Assembly (NCBI RefSeq): GCF_900465345.1 | Contig: NZ_UEGO01000036.1 | Location: 25,831 to 89,830, forward strand | Direction of reading: 5' to 3' | DNA length: 64,000 nt | From: Asaia bogorensis | Lineage (GTDB): Bacteria; Pseudomonadota; Alphaproteobacteria; Acetobacterales; Acetobacteraceae | Shown: positions 26,418-33,849 of the stretch, piece by piece | Position numbering within the stretch: position 1 is the first letter of the stretch | How the letters are laid out: every line of letters starts with the position of its first letter | Translations under genes and position numbers: made by a program | Notes under the pieces: generated by a model | What the model saw: the letters and a program-made list of their open reading frames with translations, nothing else | Told to the model about the DNA's origin: nothing | Databases searched by the model: none

Positions 26418-28004
26418 TCAGTCTGTCATGGCGTGATAAAACAGGTCGCGCGCCAGCCAGCACCCGACACGTATGCCGCGCAAGGCCTGAGCCGCATCCC
26501 GCTGGAAGGAGAGGGTCCAGTACCCCGGCGGCGAATGATCGAGCGCCCGCAGGCATGGGATAAGCCAGACATCATCCCCAAGCGGCAGAAGCCGCTCCAT
26601 GCGCCCTTGCCCCAGCATGCCCGAGAAGGCGCCATAAAGCGCGCCGCCTGTATCGGACAGGGTCAGAATGCTGTCGAGTTCCTCACACAGATACCTCCCT
26701 GCCAGATCCTGATGCGATTGTGTCATGGCCAGACGCGACAGGATACGCTGAGTGTTTTCCTGCGGACGGTTCATAATCAGGCCGCACTCGGGATGCCTGT
26801 CATCCTGAAATGTCAGGGTGGTGCCGTCGCGACCGGCACCGCTCTGGGTCCAGTTATCCAGGCGCTCGGGCGGATAGGCATAACGAAGCGCCAGATTGTT
26901 GCCTGACCCGCCATGCTGATCTGACGATGTGATCGTGGCCGAGAGGCCGGTCTGCGCGTCAAGATAATGCCCAAGCATGGCCGGATTGCCGGGCGCCCTT
27001 GCCGGCAGGGACGGGGGGATACCAAGTGCAGCCCCTGCCAGCTCTGCCGCCGCGGAATGTGCCTCTGACATGTGGTTGAGCATGACCACAACCGACAGCC
27101 GTTCCTGTGCCAAGTGCAGCCTGTGGCTACGCCAGCCACGCAGGGCGCCTCCGTGTCCGGTCATGGCATGGCCAAACAGGCGTCCGCGCTGCAACCCGAA
27201 GCCGTAGCGGGCAGGAGTGCCATCGCCAAAGGTCACGGGCGCGCTGAGCCGGTTATAAAACCCTTGGGGATCATCGCGCTGGGCGTCGATCGCACATTCC
27301 CAGGCAATCATATCGTCCAGACTGGCCCCCAGCCCGGCATCGCCCGTCCAGAAGATGTTGTTGACCGCCTGACGATAGCCGGTGGCTTCACTGCCCTCAT
27401 AGCCTTGCGTTCCGTCCGGCATGGATTGGGTATTTGCCGCAAGAAAGGCGCTTTTCATGCCATAGCGTTCGAAAATCCGTGTGCGCAGCAATTCGGCAAA
27501 GCTCCGTCCTGTGCAGGCCTCAAGCGCCTCGGAAATGAGATGGAAGTTCTGGTTGACGTAGGAGTAGCTGGTGCCGGGCCGGAAATGCAGGGATCTGGTG
27601 CCGGCAATCACCCGTCGTGCTTCTGCCAGGCCAAAAACCGATTCCGTAGGGGCGCCATGCAGCATGGCCACCGCCCAGTAATCACGCAGACCTGACTGGT
27701 TGTGAGCGAGGTGAAAAATGTCCGGCGGTGGCTCCTGCAGCAAGGGTAGGCGAGAGGCGATGACGGCATCCAGCCGGGCCTTGTCCGTTACGGCGTCGAG
27801 CAGGGCACAGGTGAACTGCTTCGTGATCGAGCACATGCGAAACAGTGTCTGCGGCGTGAATGGCGTACGGGTTTCGGCGTTGGCAAAGCCCCAGCTATGT
27901 CGCGCAATGATCTCGCCCTTCTGGATCACCGCTGCTGCCCCGCCGGGCCCCGGATAGGCAGAGGGCAGGGTCGCGAGAACACGATCGAGCAGAGAGTGAG
28001 GCAT
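26418..28004 (-). CDS. Serine D-aminopeptidase-like enzyme (S12 beta-lactamase fold)
   Basis: A 528-residue protein close in size to D-aminopeptidase DAP of Ochrobactrum. The S12 motifs are all present: SITK (in RMCSITKQF) with the nucleophile serine, YVN (YSYVNQNF), and HGG (TGHGGALRGW) in place of KTG. The residues after about 330 would form the beta-barrel domains found in DAP. No signal peptide is visible, so it is likely cytoplasmic. The start is ATG 28004, with GGAG seven bases upstream. It may hydrolyse D-amino acid amides or peptides; the substrate is inferred. Confidence 0.82.
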   Translation of the reverse strand: MPHSLLDRVLATLPSAYPGPGGAAAVIQKGEIIARHSWGFANAETRTPFTPQTLFRMCSITKQFTCALLDAVTDKARLDAVIASRLPLLQEPPPDIFHLAHNQSGLRDYWAVAMLHGAPTESVFGLAEARRVIAGTRSLHFRPGTSYSYVNQNFHLISEALEACTGRSFAELLRTRIFERYGMKSAFLAANTQSMPDGTQGYEGSEATGYRQAVNNIFWTGDAGLGASLDDMIAWECAIDAQRDDPQGFYNRLSAPVTFGDGTPARYGFGLQRGRLFGHAMTGHGGALRGWRSHRLHLAQERLSVVVMLNHMSEAHSAAAELAGAALGIPPSLPARAPGNPAMLGHYLDAQTGLSATITSSDQHGGSGNNLALRYAYPPERLDNWTQSGAGRDGTTLTFQDDRHPECGLIMNRPQENTQRILSRLAMTQSHQDLAGRYLCEELDSILTLSDTGGALYGAFSGMLGQGRMERLLPLGDDVWLIPCLRALDHSPPGYWTLSFQRDAAQALRGIRVGCWLARDLFYHAMTD

Positions 28005-28064
28005 GGGGAATCTCCGGCGGGTTTTTACCATGTTGCTGCCATGAAATTATGGCACACTCCTTCC

Positions 28065-28697
28065 ATGTCAGCGATTCCGGATCAGACTCCCCCGCCGACA
28101 GCGGAAACCCTGCGTGAGGCGGCCCTGCGTCATCTGGCGCGCTTTGCCGCGACCGAACAGGGGCTTGCGCAGGTGCTCGACCGCGCCGTGATGCGCTGGG
28201 CGCGCAAATTCGCCACCCAGGGGGGGGAGGCAGACCAGATCGACTCAGAGCGCGAGAAAAGCCGCGCCGTTATTGCTGCAATTGTCAGCGATATGCGTCG
28301 CATCGGCGCATTGGATGATGCCGCCTTTGCGCGCTCCCGTTCGCTCAGCCTGACCCGGTCCGGGCGGTCCCGCCGTGCCGTGGCGGCAAGCCTCACGCAG
28401 AAAGGGATCGGGGCCGAGACTTTGGGCGAGGCGATGGAAGAGGCTCTCGGCCATCGGCACGACGATGAGGCGAGAGAACGCGAGCTGGCAGCAGCCCTTG
28501 TTCTGGCCCGCAAGCGTCGGCTTGGCCCCTTCGCCCGGGATGAGGGTGAAATGGCCCGCAGTGACGCAGGAGAGGCTCATCAGCGGGCACTAGCGATTTT
28601 TGCCCGCGCCGGATTTGGCCGAGACGTGGCCGAACAGGCGCTGGCTCTGGATCTGACAGAAGCGGAGGATCGCGTCATGGCGCTCAAATCGTCATGA
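28065..28697 (+). CDS. recX: RecX-like regulatory protein
   Basis: A 210-residue protein divergent from the aminopeptidase gene. It has the RecX pattern of repeated three-helix units: LREAALRHLARFAATEQG, a basic AVMRWARKFA segment, DMRRIGALDDAAFARSRSLS, RSRRAVAASLTQKGIG and ALAIFARAGFGRDVAEQAL. RecX binds and modulates RecA filaments. ATG 28065 is the preferred start; ATG 28041 in the same frame would add eight residues. The next gene starts at 28694, overlapping by four bases. Confidence 0.78.
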   Translation: MSAIPDQTPPPTAETLREAALRHLARFAATEQGLAQVLDRAVMRWARKFATQGGEADQIDSEREKSRAVIAAIVSDMRRIGALDDAAFARSRSLSLTRSGRSRRAVAASLTQKGIGAETLGEAMEEALGHRHDDEARERELAAALVLARKRRLGPFARDEGEMARSDAGEAHQRALAIFARAGFGRDVAEQALALDLTEAEDRVMALKSS

Positions 28698-29251
28698 GAG
28701 ACACTGGGTTGGAAAGAAAGACGTTGCGCAAGTTGGGCCCGTTTTTCGGGCGTGGGCTGGGATTTGGTCTGTGTCTGGGGCTCGCAGCCTGCGGGGGTGG
28801 TCCGCGGGAATATAGCCGCGCCAGTTTCAATGGCCCGCTTCAATGCGCGCCTTATGCACGAGCCAAGACAGGCGTGGCGCTTTATGGGGCTGCATCATCA
28901 TGGTGGCGCGGTGCCTCAGGCAAATACCGGCGAACGCAGACGCCTGCGCAGGGCGAGATCCTTGTGTTTCGTTCGACCGGGCGCCTGCCGTCAGGTCATG
29001 TTTCTGTTGTGCGCAGTACGGTCTCGTCGCGCAAGATTCTCGTGGAACACGCCAACTGGGAGCCGGGCCGGATTGATCGATCCGTGCCGATCATTGATGT
29101 CTCTCCGGGGAATGACTGGTCGCTTGTGCGCGTCTACTGGGCCCCCATCAGGAACCTTGGTGCGCGTGCCTATCCTACTTACGGCTTCATCGTACCGCGT
29201 GATCTGGACGATATTGCACGCTTGCAAGTGGCGCGTGATCACGCCATGTGA
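28694..29251 (+). CDS. CHAP-domain lipoprotein, putative peptidoglycan amidase or endopeptidase
   Basis: A 185-residue protein with a lipobox-like LAAC after a basic-hydrophobic N-terminus. The CHAP core follows: QCAPYARAKTGVALYG with the catalytic cysteine, GEILVFRSTGRLPSGHVSVV with the histidine, then VEHANWEPG. Such enzymes cut peptide bonds in peptidoglycan. The start overlaps recX as ATGA, so they may share a transcript. It is not part of the prophage module. Confidence 0.85.
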   Translation: MRDTGLERKTLRKLGPFFGRGLGFGLCLGLAACGGGPREYSRASFNGPLQCAPYARAKTGVALYGAASSWWRGASGKYRRTQTPAQGEILVFRSTGRLPSGHVSVVRSTVSSRKILVEHANWEPGRIDRSVPIIDVSPGNDWSLVRVYWAPIRNLGARAYPTYGFIVPRDLDDIARLQVARDHAM

Positions 29252-29302
29252 GAAGCGAGAAAAAAGGCGGCTGGATGGTCCCGTCGCCCAAGGAGAGAGA
29301 TT

Positions 29303-29605
29303 ATGGGTAGCATGAGTCCCCTGCACTGGCTGATAGTGCTTGCCGTTGTGCTCATCCTGTTCGGTGGTGGCAGCAAGATCAGCGGGCTGATGGGCGACTT
29401 TGCGAAGGGCATCAAATCCTTCAAGAAGAACATGGCCGAAGACGAATCCATGGATACTCATCCGACCCAGCCCAACGGGCAGATTGCGCCCCCGCCTCAT
29501 GGCAATGCCCAGGGAGCGCCGCAGGGTGTTCCCCACGGGAATTTTCAGTCACCCCAGTACACGCCTCCCGCCTCGGGCAGCAGTGTAAACAACACCAATC
29601 ACTGA
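29303..29605 (+). CDS. tatA: Sec-independent translocase protein TatA
   Basis: A 100-residue inner-membrane protein. It has the N-terminal transmembrane helix ([16 protein letters not shown]), the hinge [20 protein letters not shown], and an amphipathic helix, then a Pro/Gln/Gly-rich tail. This is the pore-forming component of the twin-arginine pathway. tatB and tatC are not in the window. Its likely clients include the dehydrogenase small subunit about 8 kb away. GGAGAGAG lies upstream of ATG 29303. Confidence 0.93.
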   Translation: MGSMSPLHWLIVLAVVLILFGGGSKISGLMGDFAKGIKSFKKNMAEDESMDTHPTQPNGQIAPPPHGNAQGAPQGVPHGNFQSPQYTPPASGSSVNNTNH

Positions 29606-29612
29606 GCCATTC

Positions 29613-30230
29613 ATGACCGAGGTTGCTGACCGGCTCTGGTTGGGTGCTGTGCAGGATGTGATCCAGGCCGGACGGCGGATGGACCAGCGTGGCTGGGTTC
29701 CCGCCACGGCGGGTAATCTGAGCCGACGCCTGTCTGACGGGCGCATCGCGATTACACGCTCGGGGGGGCATAAGGGCTTCCTGACCGAGCAGGATGTGAT
29801 CGAGATCGACCCGCAGGGGCACCCGCTTGATGCGACGCAAAAGGCCAGTGCCGAGACATTGCTGCACACGCAGCTTTACGCCTTCGATGCTTCGGTCGGG
29901 GCTGTGCTGCATGGTCATTCTGTTGCTGCAACCGTGCTTTCCATGGAGATGCCGGGGGCGTCCCTCACTTTGGCAGGATACGAGCTGCTGAAGGTTTTCG
30001 AGGGTCAATCGACCCACGCAACGTCCATTGATGTGCCTGTTTTTGATAACGACCAGGATATCGCAAGGCTGGCAGGTGTGGTCGCGCCCTCGCTCGGAAA
30101 AATGCCTGCGGGCTATATCATCCGCGGACATGGTGTTTATGTCTGGGGACGGGACATGGCGATGGCGCTGGCCCGTCTCGAAGGGCTGGAGTTCCTGCTG
30201 GCCTGCGAACTCGAAAGGCGGAAAGCATGA
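29613..30230 (+). CDS. mtnB: Methylthioribulose-1-phosphate dehydratase
   Basis: A 205-residue class II aldolase-family enzyme of the methionine salvage pathway. The zinc-binding residues show as HGHSVA (in AVLHGHSVAATVLSM) and RGHGVYVWG, with the catalytic acid in AETLLHTQ. It opens a tightly coupled set with mtnD and mtnC. It starts seven bases after the tatA stop. The upstream salvage enzymes MtnA and MtnK are not in this window. Confidence 0.92.
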   Translation: MTEVADRLWLGAVQDVIQAGRRMDQRGWVPATAGNLSRRLSDGRIAITRSGGHKGFLTEQDVIEIDPQGHPLDATQKASAETLLHTQLYAFDASVGAVLHGHSVAATVLSMEMPGASLTLAGYELLKVFEGQSTHATSIDVPVFDNDQDIARLAGVVAPSLGKMPAGYIIRGHGVYVWGRDMAMALARLEGLEFLLACELERRKA

Positions 30231-30784
30231 GCCGACTGACGATCTATCGCGATGACGCGCCTGAGACCATTCTGCTCGATACGCAGGATGGACGTGAAAT
30301 CGCTGAGACGCTGCGCCCCCTGAATGTGCGTTTCGAGCGCTGGCAGTCACCCGTGACGCCGGCGAAGGACGCGCCGCCTGAAGATATTCTGGAGGCCTAT
30401 CGTCCCTATCTCGACGGGCTGATGGGTGAGACCGGCGCAGGCAGTGCCGACGTGGTGCGGTTTGACCGCCACACACCCCAGATTGCCGCCATGCGCGAGA
30501 AATATCTGTCTGAGCATACCCATAGCGAAGATGAGGTTCGTTTCTTCGTGCATGGGCAGGGGGCCTTCGTGCTCCATGTGGGCGACAAGGTCTATTCCGT
30601 GCTCTGTGTTCAGGGTGATCTGATTTCCGTCCCGGCGGGAACGCCTCACTGGTTCGATGCAGGACTGTCGCCCGACGTCGTCGCGCTGCGCGTTTTCACA
30701 GATACGACAGGCTGGGTTGCCGATTATACCGGTGACGAGATTGCCCGTCGTTTTCCCGTCACGATTCCGGATATTGCTGCATGA
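30227..30784 (+). CDS. mtnD: Acireductone dioxygenase
   Basis: A 185-residue cupin that oxidises acireductone in methionine salvage. The metal ligands are in EHTHSEDEVRFFVHG (HxH and Glu) and PHWFDAG (His). Overlaps mtnB and mtnC as ATGA on each side. Whether it makes the methionine precursor (iron form) or the off-pathway product (nickel form) depends on the bound metal. Confidence 0.94.
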   Translation: MSRLTIYRDDAPETILLDTQDGREIAETLRPLNVRFERWQSPVTPAKDAPPEDILEAYRPYLDGLMGETGAGSADVVRFDRHTPQIAAMREKYLSEHTHSEDEVRFFVHGQGAFVLHVGDKVYSVLCVQGDLISVPAGTPHWFDAGLSPDVVALRVFTDTTGWVADYTGDEIARRFPVTIPDIAA

Positions 30785-31473
30785 GCGCTATTCGTCTGGT
30801 TCTGCTCGATATCGAGGGAACAACCCTGCCGATTTCCTTCGTCAAGGATGTGCTGTTTCCGTATTCGGACAAGGTCATGCCCGATCTGCTGCGCGAAAAG
30901 GCCAGCGATCCGCTGGTCAAGGTCGCGCTGGCCGATATCGAGGCGGCCAATCCCGGATGCGACCCTGTGGCGCAGCTCCATGACTGGACGGTACGCGACG
31001 AGAAGGTGGCCCCTCTGAAGTCCCTTCAGGGCCTTGCCTGGAAAACGGGTTTCGAAAACGGTGAACTCAAGGCCCGTCTCTATCCAGACGTAGCTCCCGC
31101 CCTGAAGGCATGGCATCAGGCAGGGTTGCGCCTCGCGGTGTACTCTTCGGGCTCTGCCAGCGCGCAGCGCCTGCTCTATGGCTATTCCGACGCGGGTGAT
31201 CTGACAGATCTGTTTGAGGCATTTTACGACCTCGATATCGGCGGCAAGAAGATTGCCGAAAGCTATCGCGAAATTGCGGCCCGTGCAGGCGTTGCCGCCG
31301 AAGAGATACTGTTCCTCTCCGATGTGGGGGCCGAACTCGACGCCGCTCTTGAGGCCGGGCTCAAGGTTTGCCAGCTTATTCGTGCCGAGGATGGCACCCG
31401 TCCTCATGCAGGTGTTCGTCAGGCCGATGACTTGTCGGGTGTCAGCCGACAGTTCGAGTTGCCGGTTTCATGA
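30781..31473 (+). CDS. mtnC: 2,3-diketo-5-methylthiopentyl-1-phosphate enolase-phosphatase
   Basis: A 230-residue HAD-family enzyme converting diketo-methylthiopentyl phosphate into acireductone. The HAD nucleophile is in LLDIEGTTLPISFVKDVLF (DIEGTT), and the second motif is YSSGSASAQRLL. The LSDVGAELDAALEAG motif supplies the metal-binding Asp. It is coupled to mtnD upstream and overlaps ribF by four bases. Confidence 0.93.
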   Translation: MSAIRLVLLDIEGTTLPISFVKDVLFPYSDKVMPDLLREKASDPLVKVALADIEAANPGCDPVAQLHDWTVRDEKVAPLKSLQGLAWKTGFENGELKARLYPDVAPALKAWHQAGLRLAVYSSGSASAQRLLYGYSDAGDLTDLFEAFYDLDIGGKKIAESYREIAARAGVAAEEILFLSDVGAELDAALEAGLKVCQLIRAEDGTRPHAGVRQADDLSGVSRQFELPVS

Positions 31474-32399
31474 CCCTGTACGAGAACTGGACGGCGATAC
31501 CCGCGAAAGCCCGTGGTGCCGCCGTAGCTCTCGGTAATTTCGATGGTGTGCATCTCGGGCATGTCCATCTTCTCAGATCCCTCCACGGTGCGCGGCCCGA
31601 TCTGGCGCTTGGGGCAGTCACATTCGAGCCGCATCCACGCGAGTATTTTCGTCCTCAGGACCCACCCCTGCGTCTCATGCTGCCCGAGACAAGAGCCTTC
31701 TTTCTGCATGAGCAGGGCGTACGCTCCATCTTCCAGCTGCCGTTCGATGCCGATTTCAGTCATCTGAGCCCGGATCAGTTTGTCGAGGATGTGCTTCACA
31801 ACGCGCTGGGCGTTCAGCATGTGGCTTGCGGGCCCGATTTCGCTTTTGGCCACCGCAGGGCGGGTAATATCGACTACCTCGCGCGCAAGCTCGAAACGCT
31901 CGGTATCGGGCTGACTGTGGTTCCGCCTCTGACCGATATCAGCGGCCCTTTTTCGTCCTCTCGAATCCGGCGTCTGCTTCAGGAAGGCTATCCCGAGCGC
32001 GCCGCTGAGGAACTTGGCCGGTCATGGTTCATCCGGGGCGAGGTCGCCCATGGTGACAAACGAGGGCGCCTTCTCGGTTTTCCTACGGCCAATATTCCCC
32101 TCGGACGACATATTGAACCCGCACGTGGTGTTTATGCCGTGACAGTGCGCCATCCTGACGGAAGGATCAGCCCGGGTGTCGCGAATATTGGCCGCCGTCC
32201 GACAATCAATGACGGGCAGGAAAGTCGGCTCGAAGCGCATCTTTTCGACCTGAATGAAGATCTTTATGGTCAGACGCTTGAGGTCAGCCTGCACAAGCTT
32301 CTGCGTGATGAGCGTCGATTCAACGGCCTTGACGAACTGAAGGCGCAGATTGCCGAGGATGCTGCAAGCGCACGTCTTGTGCTTTCCGCTCTTCCTTGA
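31470..32399 (+). CDS. ribF: Bifunctional riboflavin kinase / FAD synthetase
   Basis: A 309-residue enzyme converting riboflavin to FMN and FAD. The N-terminal nucleotidyltransferase has GNFDGVHLGHVHLL; the C-terminal kinase has VAHGDKRGRLLGFPTANIPL (GFPTAN motif) and PGVANIGRRPT. The ATG overlaps mtnC. FAD synthesis fits the FAD-dependent dehydrogenase nearby, but co-transcription with methionine salvage genes is the stronger observation. Confidence 0.95.
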   Translation: MTLYENWTAIPAKARGAAVALGNFDGVHLGHVHLLRSLHGARPDLALGAVTFEPHPREYFRPQDPPLRLMLPETRAFFLHEQGVRSIFQLPFDADFSHLSPDQFVEDVLHNALGVQHVACGPDFAFGHRRAGNIDYLARKLETLGIGLTVVPPLTDISGPFSSSRIRRLLQEGYPERAAEELGRSWFIRGEVAHGDKRGRLLGFPTANIPLGRHIEPARGVYAVTVRHPDGRISPGVANIGRRPTINDGQESRLEAHLFDLNEDLYGQTLEVSLHKLLRDERRFNGLDELKAQIAEDAASARLVLSALP

Positions 32400-32421
32400 T
32401 TGAACACGCGAGACCCTGATT

Positions 32422-32832
32422 TTGTCTGACAGAAGTCTGATCAGGGGCATCAATCACGTCACGCTCTGTGTTCGCGATCTCGATCGGTCGATCCCGTTTT
32501 ATCGCGATCTTCTTGGCTGCGCCCTTCGTGAGAGATGGGAAAAGGGAGCGTATCTCGAGGCTGGTTCCCTTTGGCTTTGTCTTGAGTTGCTGCCTGACTC
32601 GCAAGCCATTTCCCGGCGTGATAACTCCCATCTCGCTTTCACTGTCGAGCCCGCAGGTTCTGCCCCGATGTGTGAGAGGCTCCTCGGCAGGGTGACGCTG
32701 TGGAAGCAGAACAGAAGCGAAGGCGATTCGCTCTATTTTCTCGATCCTGATGGTCACAAGCTCGAAATCCACGTGGGATCGCTGTCGACCCGTTTGCGAT
32801 CGCTACATGCCGCATCAAGCGGGGATCATTGA
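32422..32832 (+). CDS. fosA: FosA-like glutathione transferase of the VOC superfamily
   Basis: A 136-residue metalloenzyme resembling FosA, which opens fosfomycin with glutathione. Metal ligands: His in INHVTLCV, His in DNSHLAFTV and Glu in HKLEIHVG. The end LSTRLRSL follows the FosA pattern. A TTG at 32422 is the only plausible start. Resistance is a family inference; no test is possible from sequence. Confidence 0.78.
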   Translation: MSDRSLIRGINHVTLCVRDLDRSIPFYRDLLGCALRERWEKGAYLEAGSLWLCLELLPDSQAISRRDNSHLAFTVEPAGSAPMCERLLGRVTLWKQNRSEGDSLYFLDPDGHKLEIHVGSLSTRLRSLHAASSGDH

Positions 32833-32954
32833 ACGATGACCCTGACAGGAAGGGCCTGAGGAGGACTTGCCTGTTTTGTGAAGTTTTTAATGTTTTATCT
32901 CACATGACATGATGTTATAGATTACCCACGGTTAATGAGGCGTGGGAGGCTGTC

Positions 32955-33167
32955 ATGTTCGGTGCGATGCAAATGTATCAGATGCAGGCAATGGAACAGC
33001 ATATTGCCCAAAAAGAGAACCGCCGCCGTGAGAGCGTTTCACGCCTGATGCGCCTACGTGATTTCCTGCGGCAGGACCTCGCCTCACTCGGTGAGCAGAT
33101 CGACACGACACTCGATGCCGTCTGTTCCGGGCCCGGCCTTCCGACGACGAGAATTCGCCGCTCGTAA
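32955..33167 (+). CDS. Small basic coiled-coil-like protein of unknown function
   Basis: A 70-residue protein with GGGAGG upstream of ATG 32955. It is helical and charged (QMQAMEQHIAQKENRRRESV, then LRDFLRQDLASLGEQIDTTL), has no signal peptide, and may form a coiled coil. The AT-rich stretch before it (32880-32935) may hold a promoter. I do not recognise it. Confidence 0.55.
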   Translation: MFGAMQMYQMQAMEQHIAQKENRRRESVSRLMRLRDFLRQDLASLGEQIDTTLDAVCSGPGLPTTRIRRS

Positions 33168-33211
33168 GGTCGATAGATAGCCATTGGGGTTGTGATCAGT
33201 GATGCGCCTGG

Positions 33212-33637
33212 TCAGTTGACGATCGTGCATGAAAACGGGGTCTGGAGAACGCGATAGAATTCCTTGCCATGCAGGAAAAAAATCAGTCTTAGCGACACGT
33301 TGCCGTCCATCAGAAACTTCAGATTGGTGTTGCAGTAACGGTTGGCCGTCGCGTCATAGAGAAGCTGTTTGAGCTTGTCTCTGGAGAACGCCTGGATACA
33401 GTTGTCAGCCTCCCGGGTCAGTTCGATTTCCTCAACGAGAATCCGCCCGTCGCGACTGGCGGCCGTGATCGTTTCCATCTCATTCTCATAATTGGGTGCA
33501 TTTTTGTTGAGAACGGCAACCACCCTGTCGATCTGTGCAATCGTGATTTCAGTATCGAATTTGAACTCTCCAGCACGAGACTCTGTACATGCCAGGCATG
33601 ACACGATCGAAAGAGCGAGCAGGATAAGGTTCTTCAT
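33212..33637 (-). CDS. Secreted protein of unknown function
   Basis: A 141-residue protein starting at ATG 33637. It has a signal peptide MKNLILLALSIVSCLACTES ending near AG, then a body of about 120 residues with two well-separated cysteine pairs (CIQAFS; YCNTNLKF; FSCTIVN). The open frame extends further upstream but lacks a plausible site. One sampled 60-base line has 47% GC, below the local average. I did not recognise a family. It is convergent with the small gene upstream and divergent from ileS. Confidence 0.6.
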   Translation of the reverse strand: MKNLILLALSIVSCLACTESRAGEFKFDTEITIAQIDRVVAVLNKNAPNYENEMETITAASRDGRILVEEIELTREADNCIQAFSRDKLKQLLYDATANRYCNTNLKFLMDGNVSLRLIFFLHGKEFYRVLQTPFSCTIVN

Positions 33638-33786
33638 CGGATTTTTCCGTATTTTCGGTACTGGTAACATCGAATACAGAGTGATGACATGCCTCATGAC
33701 AGTGAAGGCAGGGTATATCGTCGCCAGATCCATTCCTTGGCTGACCGTTATCCAGCCCCGATCATCGCCGCATTGCACCTCGGCAC

Positions 33787-33816
33787 TTGACCCGCGAGCC
33801 TCCCTATTCGCATAAC
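33787..33816 (+). promoter_or_regulatory. Candidate sigma70 promoter of ileS
   Basis: TTGACC at 33787-33792 and CATAAC at 33811-33816 are separated by 18 bases, about 30 bases before the ileS start. This gives 5 and 4 matches of 6 to consensus. Confidence 0.4.
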
Positions 33817-33849
33817 TCCCGGTTCCCTGACTCCGTCGATTGATCGAAA

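Noticed and set aside
32422..32832. fosA-like gene as an acquired resistance gene
   Set aside because: No mobile element or repeat surrounds it and it sits among host genes in the same direction, so it is probably intrinsic.
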